Source: an uncultured Porphyromonadaceae bacterium (GTDB lineage Bacteria; Bacteroidota; Bacteroidia; Bacteroidales; Paludibacteraceae). From it: a stretch of 64,000 bases of DNA. The notes beneath the pieces were generated by a model that saw nothing but the letters and a program-made list of their open reading frames with translations, searched no databases and was not told the origin of the DNA. The number at the start of each line of letters is the position of its first letter. Position 1 is the first letter of the stretch. The position numbers were made by a program, and so were the translations under genes. Where the stretch lies: NCBI GenBank assembly GCA_949285425.1, contig CASEAJ010000109.1:1-64000 (forward strand), written 5' to 3'. Shown piece by piece: positions 1 to 7,673 of this stretch.

Positions 1-345
1 ATAGCCGAGGTCGGCCATGTAGTGGGCCGCACTCTTCACGTTGCTGTAGGTTGCCTTGTGGTTCTGGTACGAACCGTGGCGTGCCGGGTAAAGACCCGTG
101 TAGAGCGAGGCACGAATGGGCACGCTCATGGCCATGGAGGCATAGTTGTTGGTCATGCGGATGCCTTCGCTGGCCAGCCGGTCGATGTTCGGCGTGGCCA
201 GGTTCTGTCCGCCGTAGCAGCCTATTTCGTTCGTCCCCATGTCGTCGGCCACAATAACGACGATATTCGGCTTTTCCTGCTGCTGTGCAACAGCCGGTGC
301 CGCCATGAGCGGAGCCAATACCGGAAGATAATGTTTCTTTTTCAT
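1..345 (-). CDS. Sulfatase, N-terminal part (runs off window)
   Basis: This is the first 115 codons of an S1-family (formylglycine-dependent) sulfatase, which hydrolyses sulfate esters, here probably on a glycan. Reading from the ATG at 345, a signal peptide (MKKKHYLPVLAPLMAAPAVA) is followed by PNIVVIVADDMG, the first metal-binding Asp pair of the family. The activation motif is S-V-P-I-R at residues 74-78, followed by ASLYTG. The modified residue is therefore Ser74, a Ser-type sulfatase as commonly found in Bacteroidales and matured by an anaerobic sulfatase-maturating enzyme. The gene starts only 6 bp from the stop of the SGNH/GLUG gene upstream on the minus strand, so it is very probably the next gene of the same PUL transcript. 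The C-terminal part lies outside the window. Confidence 0.9.
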   Translation of the reverse strand, partial: MKKKHYLPVLAPLMAAPAVAQQQEKPNIVVIVADDMGTNEIGCYGGQNLATPNIDRLASEGIRMTNNYASMAMSVPIRASLYTGLYPARHGSYQNHKATYSNVKSAAHYMADLGY

Positions 346-351
346 GATTAA

Positions 352-3243
352 CTATTTTACAATCAGTTTTTCTACATAAATTTTTCCATTCCCGACGGAA
401 CACAAGACATATGCTCCTTGCGGTAAAGCTATAGTTGTTTCTGTATCCATATCCCTACCTGAATATACCATAGAACCGGTAAGGCTGAATATGTTCACTT
501 TAGACAAACATGACAACGGGCGAATTGTCAAAACCCCGGTAGAAACAGTCACCACACAATTCCGCTCCGAAGACTCAGAAACAGATATTCCGGTGGATGT
601 TCCTTGATCCGATCTTCTCAACACCGGAAGTTCTCCTTCCTCCATGCTCCACACGTTATCAAAATCCCAAGTCAGGTTTTCCGTATAAAAATCTTTTGTC
701 TTAAATGTGTTCAAAGGCAATGTATCTATTTTGTCCACCGGAATCAAAGCCCCTACTCCTCCATCATTCAGATAATAAGTAATTTTTAAATCGTCACGTA
801 CATACAACCTGTCCATATATTCTATCTTATTATTAGGAGCTGCGGGCAATCTGCGGCTGTAAAAACAATTGGGCGTAGCAGCCGTAATCTCATCAGCCAA
901 CACCAATACTTCACTCATCCTTACAGAGTGATTATTGTCCGTAAATGCCAATATCCCTGCCGCATTTCCTGCCACATTCGTCATTTGTGCAGAAGCAACC
1001 GACCCTGTAACATAAACTCTTTGCACATCCAACTTCGCCAAGTTGATACTGTCCGCCGTATTCGAATGTATCAACGCTGCAATGCCTCCTGCACAAGAAG
1101 GAGTATTCATGCTCGTACTCATACTTGTTGCTTTTACATTCGCAGCAACATAACAATCGTAAACCGCATTGTAGCCCGTATTTTCCAAATCCCTTGCTAC
1201 ACGCCCTACAATACCACCGGCTTCAGTTTCAGCCTCTATATTACCACTCACCGAAACACGTTCTATCCGGCTTGCACTAATCATAGCTCCAGCAACACCA
1301 CCCACGGGAGAAGTTCCCTTGATATCCACATTCACTAAATCCAAATCCTTAACCACCGCATGATGCAAACGTCCGAAAAGCCCCTTAAATGCTCCTTGGG
1401 TCGATATCTTCAGATTTTTAATACTATAACCTTTTCCATCCAACACACCTTTAAATCGTTGCGGGTCTCCATCCGTTTCGCTTTTCGCTCCAATAGGTAT
1501 CCACTCCATTCCTTCGGGCAATTCAATATCATTGGTCAGATAATACGTTCCATTCAACGGATAAGCCGAATCGTTCCCTATCTTCCGCAAATCCTCGACA
1601 GTCGACACCGCTACCGGATGTTCTGCCCAATAAGCGGCATTCAACGCATTATAGACATGCGTCGCAATGAGAGCAGTGCCTTGAGCACCCGGGTGCAAAT
1701 CATCCACATAATAATTCTTCTTCCCAATAAACGGACTGTAAAGGTCAATCACAGTCGCTCCCGTTGCCTCAGCAACTTCGTCTACCACAGGGAGCAAGGC
1801 TTTGACCCTTGCCGCCTTCTCCGCCCGGTTTATCACCGGTATCGGATAACATACATATACTTTTACATTCGGGTTAGCAGTCTTAAACAAGTTAATGAAA
1901 TCAATATAATCTTGCTTAAACGACGCTATTTTAGCCCAGTTGTCGTCCGTCGTGTCATTGGTGCCTAATTTGATGATGACAACATCGGGTGCCCATCTTC
2001 TGACCGAACCCAAGCGAGGCAAATTCCAATAACTGTTATTTCCCTCTTTCAACATACAGGTACCGCCCGTTCCGTAATTCCTCACGGCACAAACGTCCTT
2101 CCCCAATAGTTCCTGCAAGTGCGACGGCCATTTCTGCGCATATTCCACCGTCGAGTTTTCCGTAATGCTATTGCCTATGCAAGCAACTTTCACCTTTTCG
2201 CGTGTTCGTACTTGCTCCGCCCCCGTCGTCGTCCGCAAAGCCGGACGGCCATCATCACCCATCACCCACACATTTTCAAAATCCCAAAGCAAGGTATCTT
2301 GGTAAAACGACTGCGACCGGAAACGTTCCGGGGCAAGGAGCATATCATTTCTCACTATTTGCGCTCCGCCTCCTTTTGCATCGTTGTCAAAATAAGTCAA
2401 ACTTATATCATTCCGGGCATACAAATCCTCAAAGTATTCGGGATAGCGTTTGGCTTCGTTGCTGTAAAAGAGGTTGGGAGTCCCGCCTGTTATTTCGTCC
2501 GCCACCACTACGGATGAAAAGAATTGGACAAAATTGTATGTCATGAGTGCCACCAGCCCGGCCGCATTTTGGGATGCTGCTGTTGTCCCGGCTTCTATTT
2601 TTCCTGCCACATACACATTCTCCACTATCAGACTGCTATTCGTACGCCCCGCAATACCACCGGCTTGCACGGTAGTCGCCTTTACATGCACATCCACGGC
2701 ACAGTTCCTTATCTTGTTGTATAACTCATAGGCATTATCGTGATACACCCGACCAACGATGCCTCCCACATTTTCAAGTCCTTCAATGCTTCCTTTTACG
2801 GAAACTCTCTCTATCTGTGTTTCACCTTGCATGGAACCTGCCACAGCACCGACTTGCCTGTTGGGTGTTTTAATATTTACCTCAAGCGTCAAGTTTTTGA
2901 CAACTGCATTCGTTAAGGTACCGAAAAGTCCCTTTAAGTCACCGGCTGCCGATATTTTCAAATTTTTTATCGCATATCCTTTCCCGTCAAATACTCCTTC
3001 GAATGCTGCCGGATTTCCATCCACTTCACTCTTTGCCCCAATAGGTATCCATTCGTCAATTTCCGAAAGGTCAATTTCCCCGGTTAAAAAATAACTTCCT
3101 GTCAGCGGATAGGCCTCATCGCATCCTATCTTTTGTAATTCTTCCGCACTTGAAATAGCTATTTCATTCTGAGCATAAGTCCCTACACTAAGCAAAGCAA
3201 TAACGGCTATTAAAATATTTCTTTTAAAAGAATTCTTTTTCAT
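352..3243 (-). CDS. SGNH hydrolase flanked by two GLUG-type repeat modules, T9SS cargo
   Basis: Secreted 963-aa protein with signal peptide (residues 1-24). A GLUG-like beta-repeat module (about 28-335) is followed by an SGNH/GDSL esterase domain and then a second copy of the same GLUG module (about 545-870). The two modules align closely: EEWIPIGAKSE-type and DGKGY-IKNLKIS segments occur in both. The esterase has block I GNSIT with Ser359, block II NYGTGG, block III GTND (427-430) and block V DDLHP (His517), so the Ser-Asp-His triad is intact. Such enzymes usually remove acetyl or other acyl groups from glycans. The last 70 residues (IFSLTGSMVYSG then PQGAYVLCSVGNGKIYVEKLIVK in pieces) look like a T9SS type A sorting domain. 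It is within the PUL, just upstream of the sulfatase. The substrate is not known. Confidence 0.85.
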   Translation of the reverse strand: MKKNSFKRNILIAVIALLSVGTYAQNEIAISSAEELQKIGCDEAYPLTGSYFLTGEIDLSEIDEWIPIGAKSEVDGNPAAFEGVFDGKGYAIKNLKISAAGDLKGLFGTLTNAVVKNLTLEVNIKTPNRQVGAVAGSMQGETQIERVSVKGSIEGLENVGGIVGRVYHDNAYELYNKIRNCAVDVHVKATTVQAGGIAGRTNSSLIVENVYVAGKIEAGTTAASQNAAGLVALMTYNFVQFFSSVVVADEITGGTPNLFYSNEAKRYPEYFEDLYARNDISLTYFDNDAKGGGAQIVRNDMLLAPERFRSQSFYQDTLLWDFENVWVMGDDGRPALRTTTGAEQVRTREKVKVACIGNSITENSTVEYAQKWPSHLQELLGKDVCAVRNYGTGGTCMLKEGNNSYWNLPRLGSVRRWAPDVVIIKLGTNDTTDDNWAKIASFKQDYIDFINLFKTANPNVKVYVCYPIPVINRAEKAARVKALLPVVDEVAEATGATVIDLYSPFIGKKNYYVDDLHPGAQGTALIATHVYNALNAAYWAEHPVAVSTVEDLRKIGNDSAYPLNGTYYLTNDIELPEGMEWIPIGAKSETDGDPQRFKGVLDGKGYSIKNLKISTQGAFKGLFGRLHHAVVKDLDLVNVDIKGTSPVGGVAGAMISASRIERVSVSGNIEAETEAGGIVGRVARDLENTGYNAVYDCYVAANVKATSMSTSMNTPSCAGGIAALIHSNTADSINLAKLDVQRVYVTGSVASAQMTNVAGNAAGILAFTDNNHSVRMSEVLVLADEITAATPNCFYSRRLPAAPNNKIEYMDRLYVRDDLKITYYLNDGGVGALIPVDKIDTLPLNTFKTKDFYTENLTWDFDNVWSMEEGELPVLRRSDQGTSTGISVSESSERNCVVTVSTGVLTIRPLSCLSKVNIFSLTGSMVYSGRDMDTETTIALPQGAYVLCSVGNGKIYVEKLIVK

Positions 3244-3373
3244 AAATAAAAATTTAATGATTATTGTAATCTATCATAAGTAAGTGAATAAAATTAATTG
3301 ACACATCACTTCTTACGATAGACAATAGTACGCTCTTATTAGGAGATTTCTCCTTGCAGTAGAACAACGAATC

Positions 3374-3466
3374 AAGTAGCGGGTAGCGAGAAGCGGGAAG
3401 CACTGTTGATATAAAACCTTGAAAATAAGTTCTTTCCGCTACTTGCTTTTCGCTTCCCGCTACTTA
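3374..3466. repeat. Heptad-period inverted repeat
   Basis: Left arm 3377-3401 reads TAGCGGG/TAGCGAG/AAGCGGG/AAGC, a 7-bp tandem period. Right arm 3436-3463 reads CCGCTAC/TTGCTTT/TCGCTTC/CCGCTAC, also period 7 and roughly the reverse complement of the left arm. The right arm abuts the TAA stop (3464-3466) of the upstream minus-strand gene, so the transcript can fold just after that stop. This may be a processing or partial termination hairpin. The rest of the 3244-3463 gap shows no gene. Confidence 0.75.
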
Positions 3467-5491
3467 TTTAAAGAACAACTGTATCCGTTCCGGCGTGAGC
3501 ATTTCCCACAGGGAAGCCACCGTCCATCCGGGAGCGAAAATGTCGTTGTAATAGCCTTTGCCGTTCTTGCCGTAGTCCCAGTTGGTGTGCTGCACCACTT
3601 CTGGATAATAGCCCGGTTTGGCTATGCCGCACAGGTGTCCCTCATGGGGCAGGAGCTGGCACATGGAGGTAGTGATAACCTCGGCAAAGGCAGCGAAACG
3701 CGGCTCTTCATACTGCGCCGACAACCACTTGAGGATGGTGGCGAAATCGAAGATATAAACGTCGATGTGGTTGTTTTCTACGGAAACATTGCCCCAACCG
3801 CGGGTCTTCAAGCCTATGTCACCCAGCATCTGCCCTTCGGCGAAAGGAACGTCCCACAGGTAATACCACGACAGGCAGAAATAAGCCGACTGCTTGGCAA
3901 GGCCGGCATAGCGACTGTTTTCCTTACCTTTCGTCGCCAACGCCAAGTGATACAAAGCGGTAGTGGCGTAGTAGGACGCTTCTTTGTCTTCGCAATTGGC
4001 GTCGAGCGTCGAAGAGAAATAATCTGCTTTGGAGATGATTTCCGACTCCAGGTAATCAGCCGTATGTTTCGCCGCTTCGAGGTATTTCTTGTTTTTGAAA
4101 TACTTCGACGCCAGCACCAGCATGGGCGTGGCCGAAGGGGTGCTGCCCCCGCTGTTGTCCACCACCGTCAGGTCGTCGCGGAACTTGCGGGGGAAGCTGC
4201 CGTCCGTTTTCTGCAACAGCAGGATGCGGTCGAGCATATTTTTGACTTTGGCTTCCCAATCTGCATGCTTGCGTCCTTGCGCCTTTTCATATTGCAGGTA
4301 ATAGAGCATGGCATACAAGCCTTCGGACTGGCGGCGGATGCTCAGGTTGCGCTCTTCGTCATTCTTCGGATAATACACCACTTCGCGGAAGAAGCCCGAA
4401 GGGGTAAAGCCATGGGCCAGGTAGCTGTCGAAAATGGCACGGCTTTCGTCCACCAAGTCTTGGCGGTTGTGCTGTTCGCCGTATTCGAGGGCATTGAACG
4501 CATTGAGCAGCACACGCCCCACGAAGCCGATTTCCGCCGTGCCACGGCTCACACAGTCGTCCGTACGCAGGTGCACGCCCGAGGTGTATTTCAAGGGATG
4601 GTCACCGACATAGGCATCCGTAAAATAATGGGTCATGGTTTCTTTCATGACCTCGGGGGTGTAGGGAGTCTCTACTGCCTGCGGCCGGTACAAATCGTAT
4701 GAATATTCCCACACCTTGGCCACGAATTCGGAGAAATCGGCCGCCGTACTTCTGTTCACTTCCCATACCAGTGTCAGGCTTTCGCCTTTCTTCAGGTTCT
4801 GAAAGGCCATGACTTCGGGGTCGAGCGTCAGCTTGCGGATATAGGTTTTAGGCGCTTCGTGATAAGGAAATCCGAATGACAAAGCGGCCCGGCCTTCCAC
4901 GTTCTCAAACCCTGTATAGCCCACTGACGTGCGGCCCGACACAATGACCTCACCGGCCTTGTGTGTGGTCAGCGCATCGCTTTCAAAGTCGTCGACACGT
5001 ACCACGGTCACATATTCACGCGTCTTTTCATCGTAAATGCCGGTGAGCGGCGTGCTCAAGCGGTCTTCACGGAAAGTCCAGCTGTCGGACGTGTGGAACG
5101 AGGGAGCTTCTTTCGGCGAACGCAGGTTGTGGCGATACCAGAAACCCGGCAGGTAAAACTGGCAATCGTTGTGCACGAAGTCGCTTTGCAGGTGTTGGGC
5201 GAAATTGAAATACACGTTCTCCTTTGCCGTAAGCGTAACGGTCAGCCGGTCGGCCGTGCCGCTGGTTTCAATCTGCTGCGTAATGGAAAGCGGGAAATCG
5301 GCTTCCGCGCTCACCAGATTGTAACGGTTTTCGCCTGCCTGACGGTAAGTCAGGGGATATTCCTGTGCCGGATTGCCGGGCACTTTCAAGGCAACTGACG
5401 CCGAGGCATTCTCGGGAGTCCAACCGGCAAACAAGTTGCCGTTCATGGTGATAAGCAATGCTATCACTCCTGTAAGTTTGTTTCGTTTCAT
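3464..5491 (-). CDS. Secreted alpha/alpha-barrel (six-hairpin-like) protein, putative glycosidase
   Basis: The 675-aa protein has a signal peptide (MKRNKLTGVIALLITMNGNLFA) and no lipobox or T9SS tail, so the periplasm is the likely location. I cannot assign a named family. The N-terminal half (about 25-270) is predicted beta-rich. The C-terminal half (about 285-670) is strongly helical with repeated helix-hairpin segments such as GLYAMLYYLQYEKAQG, LLLQKTDGSFPRKF, TALYHLALATKG and HIDVYIFDFATILKWL. This is the pattern of six-hairpin glycosidases and polysaccharide lyases that act on oligosaccharides. Asp/Glu-rich segments (RTDDC, TDGSF, DANCEDKEAS, WDYGKNGKGYY) could supply catalytic residues. 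It lies in the PUL, 25 bp from the GH172 gene upstream, so a role in oligosaccharide trimming is inferred from context and fold only. Confidence 0.7.
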   Translation of the reverse strand: MKRNKLTGVIALLITMNGNLFAGWTPENASASVALKVPGNPAQEYPLTYRQAGENRYNLVSAEADFPLSITQQIETSGTADRLTVTLTAKENVYFNFAQHLQSDFVHNDCQFYLPGFWYRHNLRSPKEAPSFHTSDSWTFREDRLSTPLTGIYDEKTREYVTVVRVDDFESDALTTHKAGEVIVSGRTSVGYTGFENVEGRAALSFGFPYHEAPKTYIRKLTLDPEVMAFQNLKKGESLTLVWEVNRSTAADFSEFVAKVWEYSYDLYRPQAVETPYTPEVMKETMTHYFTDAYVGDHPLKYTSGVHLRTDDCVSRGTAEIGFVGRVLLNAFNALEYGEQHNRQDLVDESRAIFDSYLAHGFTPSGFFREVVYYPKNDEERNLSIRRQSEGLYAMLYYLQYEKAQGRKHADWEAKVKNMLDRILLLQKTDGSFPRKFRDDLTVVDNSGGSTPSATPMLVLASKYFKNKKYLEAAKHTADYLESEIISKADYFSSTLDANCEDKEASYYATTALYHLALATKGKENSRYAGLAKQSAYFCLSWYYLWDVPFAEGQMLGDIGLKTRGWGNVSVENNHIDVYIFDFATILKWLSAQYEEPRFAAFAEVITTSMCQLLPHEGHLCGIAKPGYYPEVVQHTNWDYGKNGKGYYNDIFAPGWTVASLWEMLTPERIQLFFK

Positions 5492-5516
5492 TGTCTGATT
5501 GGTTTGTTATTTTGTT

Positions 5517-7616
5517 TCATTTATTTGATTGTTTCTTCAAAACTATGCCGTCGATGCCGATAAAGTTGTTCACCGAACGCTTGTCGGGCTTCAACTGCAC
5601 GAACACAAGTTCATTGCGGCCGGCATTCAGCTGCACCCGGCCCGCATGCCATACGGTGGTTTGCAGACGCTCCGCGTACAGGTCGAGACGGTTTTTCAGG
5701 GTTTTCCCGTTGAGCAACACCTTGCACCGCCCGTAATCGGGGGCAACCGTGCAATGGACATCCAGCATGTACCGACCGGCCTGTCCGACCGTGAAAGCCA
5801 CACGTGCCGTGTCACCCACAGCCGCATCGCGCCAGAACCACTGCGCCCCGTTGCTCCAGTTCATGAACGGCAACGACTGCGACTTTTCAACCCCGCCCGT
5901 GAGACGTGTCTCCATGAATTCGCCTTCAATAAAACCCTGCTCGCCGGGGCTGTCGGGCACCAGGTCGTTCTTGTGCAGGGCCACCTTGCACGCAGCCTGT
6001 TCAGGTTCTGCACTGCGGTTGGCGGCTCCTCCGGGCATCATGTACCAGAATGTGGTGGGAGCATAGTTTATGTACGTGCTGGCCCAATGCCACATTTCCA
6101 TGTCGAAAACGAGCGACGTGGTGAATGGAATGGCATCGAGTGCACGGAAACGCACATTCGCCACGTGCCCCACCTGCGTGTCGCCCGAGCCATCGGGCTG
6201 GGCAATGAACGGATGCGAGAAAGGCGGATGCATGCACCAGGCATAGCCGTAATAGTCTTCGGTCCCCGTGCCGAAATGCGAAGGGAAACGTTCGTTGTCG
6301 ACATATATCTTTTCGTCGCCTTCACCCCACCAGTCGGCCACGGAGTTGAACAAGGTGAGCGCATCGCCCACGTAGACGCCTTTTCCCTGCAAACGCACAA
6401 AGTTGAGGTCGCATTGCGCAGCGGTGCCCTCCATGTCGCGGGTAGCCCCCGTGTACAGATGGTTGTACTCGGTCCATCCGGCACCGAAGTGCATGCTGCG
6501 GTCGTCCCACCGCCATGGCACCGTGGTCACTTCAAGCGAAGCCTTCACCCGGTCGCCCCGCACATTTTCCAATACCACGGAGCAACTGTCACGATAGGGC
6601 ATCACCCAGCGACAGGTGAAGAGCGTATCGGCCGACACCGAGGTGAAATAGGTGCTGTAAGGCTTCAGACGGTTGCCCGTACCGAAGAAATCGCCTACCG
6701 GCACCCACACCGTTTCGTCACCATCAAACGTCATGCGCAACACCGTGGAGCGCAGGGCCTGCTCCAGGTTTTCAGCCTGCAGCCTGACCGAAAGACGGCT
6801 TATGGCCGCCGCACCGTCAAGCGCAAGCCGTTGCGGACCGTCGGCCAGGTTCTTCATGTCGCAACCGGCAGTTCGTCCGCCTTCCGGTTCGGTTGGTTCA
6901 AGCAACTGTGCGCACACCTGCTTCTGCAAATCCCGGCAGGCTTCCAGCTCGGACCGGGCAAACGTCCTGACCCGGGTGCCCGGCTCGTAAGTCCGGTAAC
7001 CGATATTGTAATAAAAACATTCCTTCGAATCCTTTCCCGGCCGCACTATCGTCGGGCTTTCATACGTTATCTTGCAATGACGGGCATAGGGAACGGGCAA
7101 ATACAGGTTATGCCCCCGCTGCAAATAAGGAGTTGCCTCGGCCACCGATGCCGACAAAGGAGCCTCGGCCAGCACGCCTCCACTGATGAGACTCAGCACC
7201 TCCCCTTCGATGACAGGCTCTGCGGCATGGTCAAGATAAATCCGCAAGGTGCCTTTGCCTCCATAGTCGGCCACCGTGACCCAAAAGCGTACCACAGCTC
7301 CCGGACCATCCGCGTCGAGCAAGACAAACTCGCGCCGCCCGTCCACACTGTCGGTACGGAGAAACTGGCTGCGGTCCCAGTTGGCAAACCACGAAGCCGT
7401 GTCGGGCCGCACCGAAGCACGGTCGTAACTGCTTGCCTGGTATGCACGCCAGGCCGGATTGGGGTAGCGGGCCAATGCGCTGCGGTCGGTCATTTCCTGC
7501 AACAGGGAGGCCACACTCACCTCGGGTTTCCGCGTACAGGCAGCCGCCAGCAACAACAGGCCGCACACTGCCACCGGAAACAACATCGATGTAAACTGCT
7601 TTCCTTTCATATCCAT
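5517..7616 (-). CDS. GH172 (DUF2961) family lipoprotein
   Basis: The 699-aa lipoprotein has lipobox LAAAC with Cys27 as the lipidation site. The sequence after residue 45 fits the DUF2961/GH172 family: QASSYDRASVRPDTASW near the start, then LLDADGPGAVVRFWVT and LRIYLDHAAEPVIEG, followed by DGDETVWVPVGDFFGTG and FHFGAGWTE-type segments. Characterised members act on furanosides: fructofuranoside (difructose dianhydride) and exo-acting D-arabinofuranosidase activities are reported in the family. The C-terminal part (about 560-690) is a beta-sandwich carbohydrate-binding-like domain with KVLLNGKTL and ELVFVQLKPD. In this PUL, beside two kinds of GH43, a furanoside-removing role is plausible. Which sugar and enantiomer cannot be told from sequence. 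The gene sits 57 bp downstream of the SGNH gene on the same strand. Confidence 0.85.
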   Translation of the reverse strand: MDMKGKQFTSMLFPVAVCGLLLLAAACTRKPEVSVASLLQEMTDRSALARYPNPAWRAYQASSYDRASVRPDTASWFANWDRSQFLRTDSVDGRREFVLLDADGPGAVVRFWVTVADYGGKGTLRIYLDHAAEPVIEGEVLSLISGGVLAEAPLSASVAEATPYLQRGHNLYLPVPYARHCKITYESPTIVRPGKDSKECFYYNIGYRTYEPGTRVRTFARSELEACRDLQKQVCAQLLEPTEPEGGRTAGCDMKNLADGPQRLALDGAAAISRLSVRLQAENLEQALRSTVLRMTFDGDETVWVPVGDFFGTGNRLKPYSTYFTSVSADTLFTCRWVMPYRDSCSVVLENVRGDRVKASLEVTTVPWRWDDRSMHFGAGWTEYNHLYTGATRDMEGTAAQCDLNFVRLQGKGVYVGDALTLFNSVADWWGEGDEKIYVDNERFPSHFGTGTEDYYGYAWCMHPPFSHPFIAQPDGSGDTQVGHVANVRFRALDAIPFTTSLVFDMEMWHWASTYINYAPTTFWYMMPGGAANRSAEPEQAACKVALHKNDLVPDSPGEQGFIEGEFMETRLTGGVEKSQSLPFMNWSNGAQWFWRDAAVGDTARVAFTVGQAGRYMLDVHCTVAPDYGRCKVLLNGKTLKNRLDLYAERLQTTVWHAGRVQLNAGRNELVFVQLKPDKRSVNNFIGIDGIVLKKQSNK

Positions 7617-7673
7617 TATTTTAACCCAAATTAGTCATTACAAGGTCCAAGCCGGCCGATAACGGCGGGGAAA

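Noticed and set aside
3419-4702. 427-codon plus-strand open frame
   Set aside because: It lies antisense to the well-supported exported protein at 3464-5491 and has no start signal or domain of its own.
5529-7634. 701-codon plus-strand open frame
   Set aside because: Antisense to the GH172 lipoprotein; a shadow of the codon usage of the real gene.
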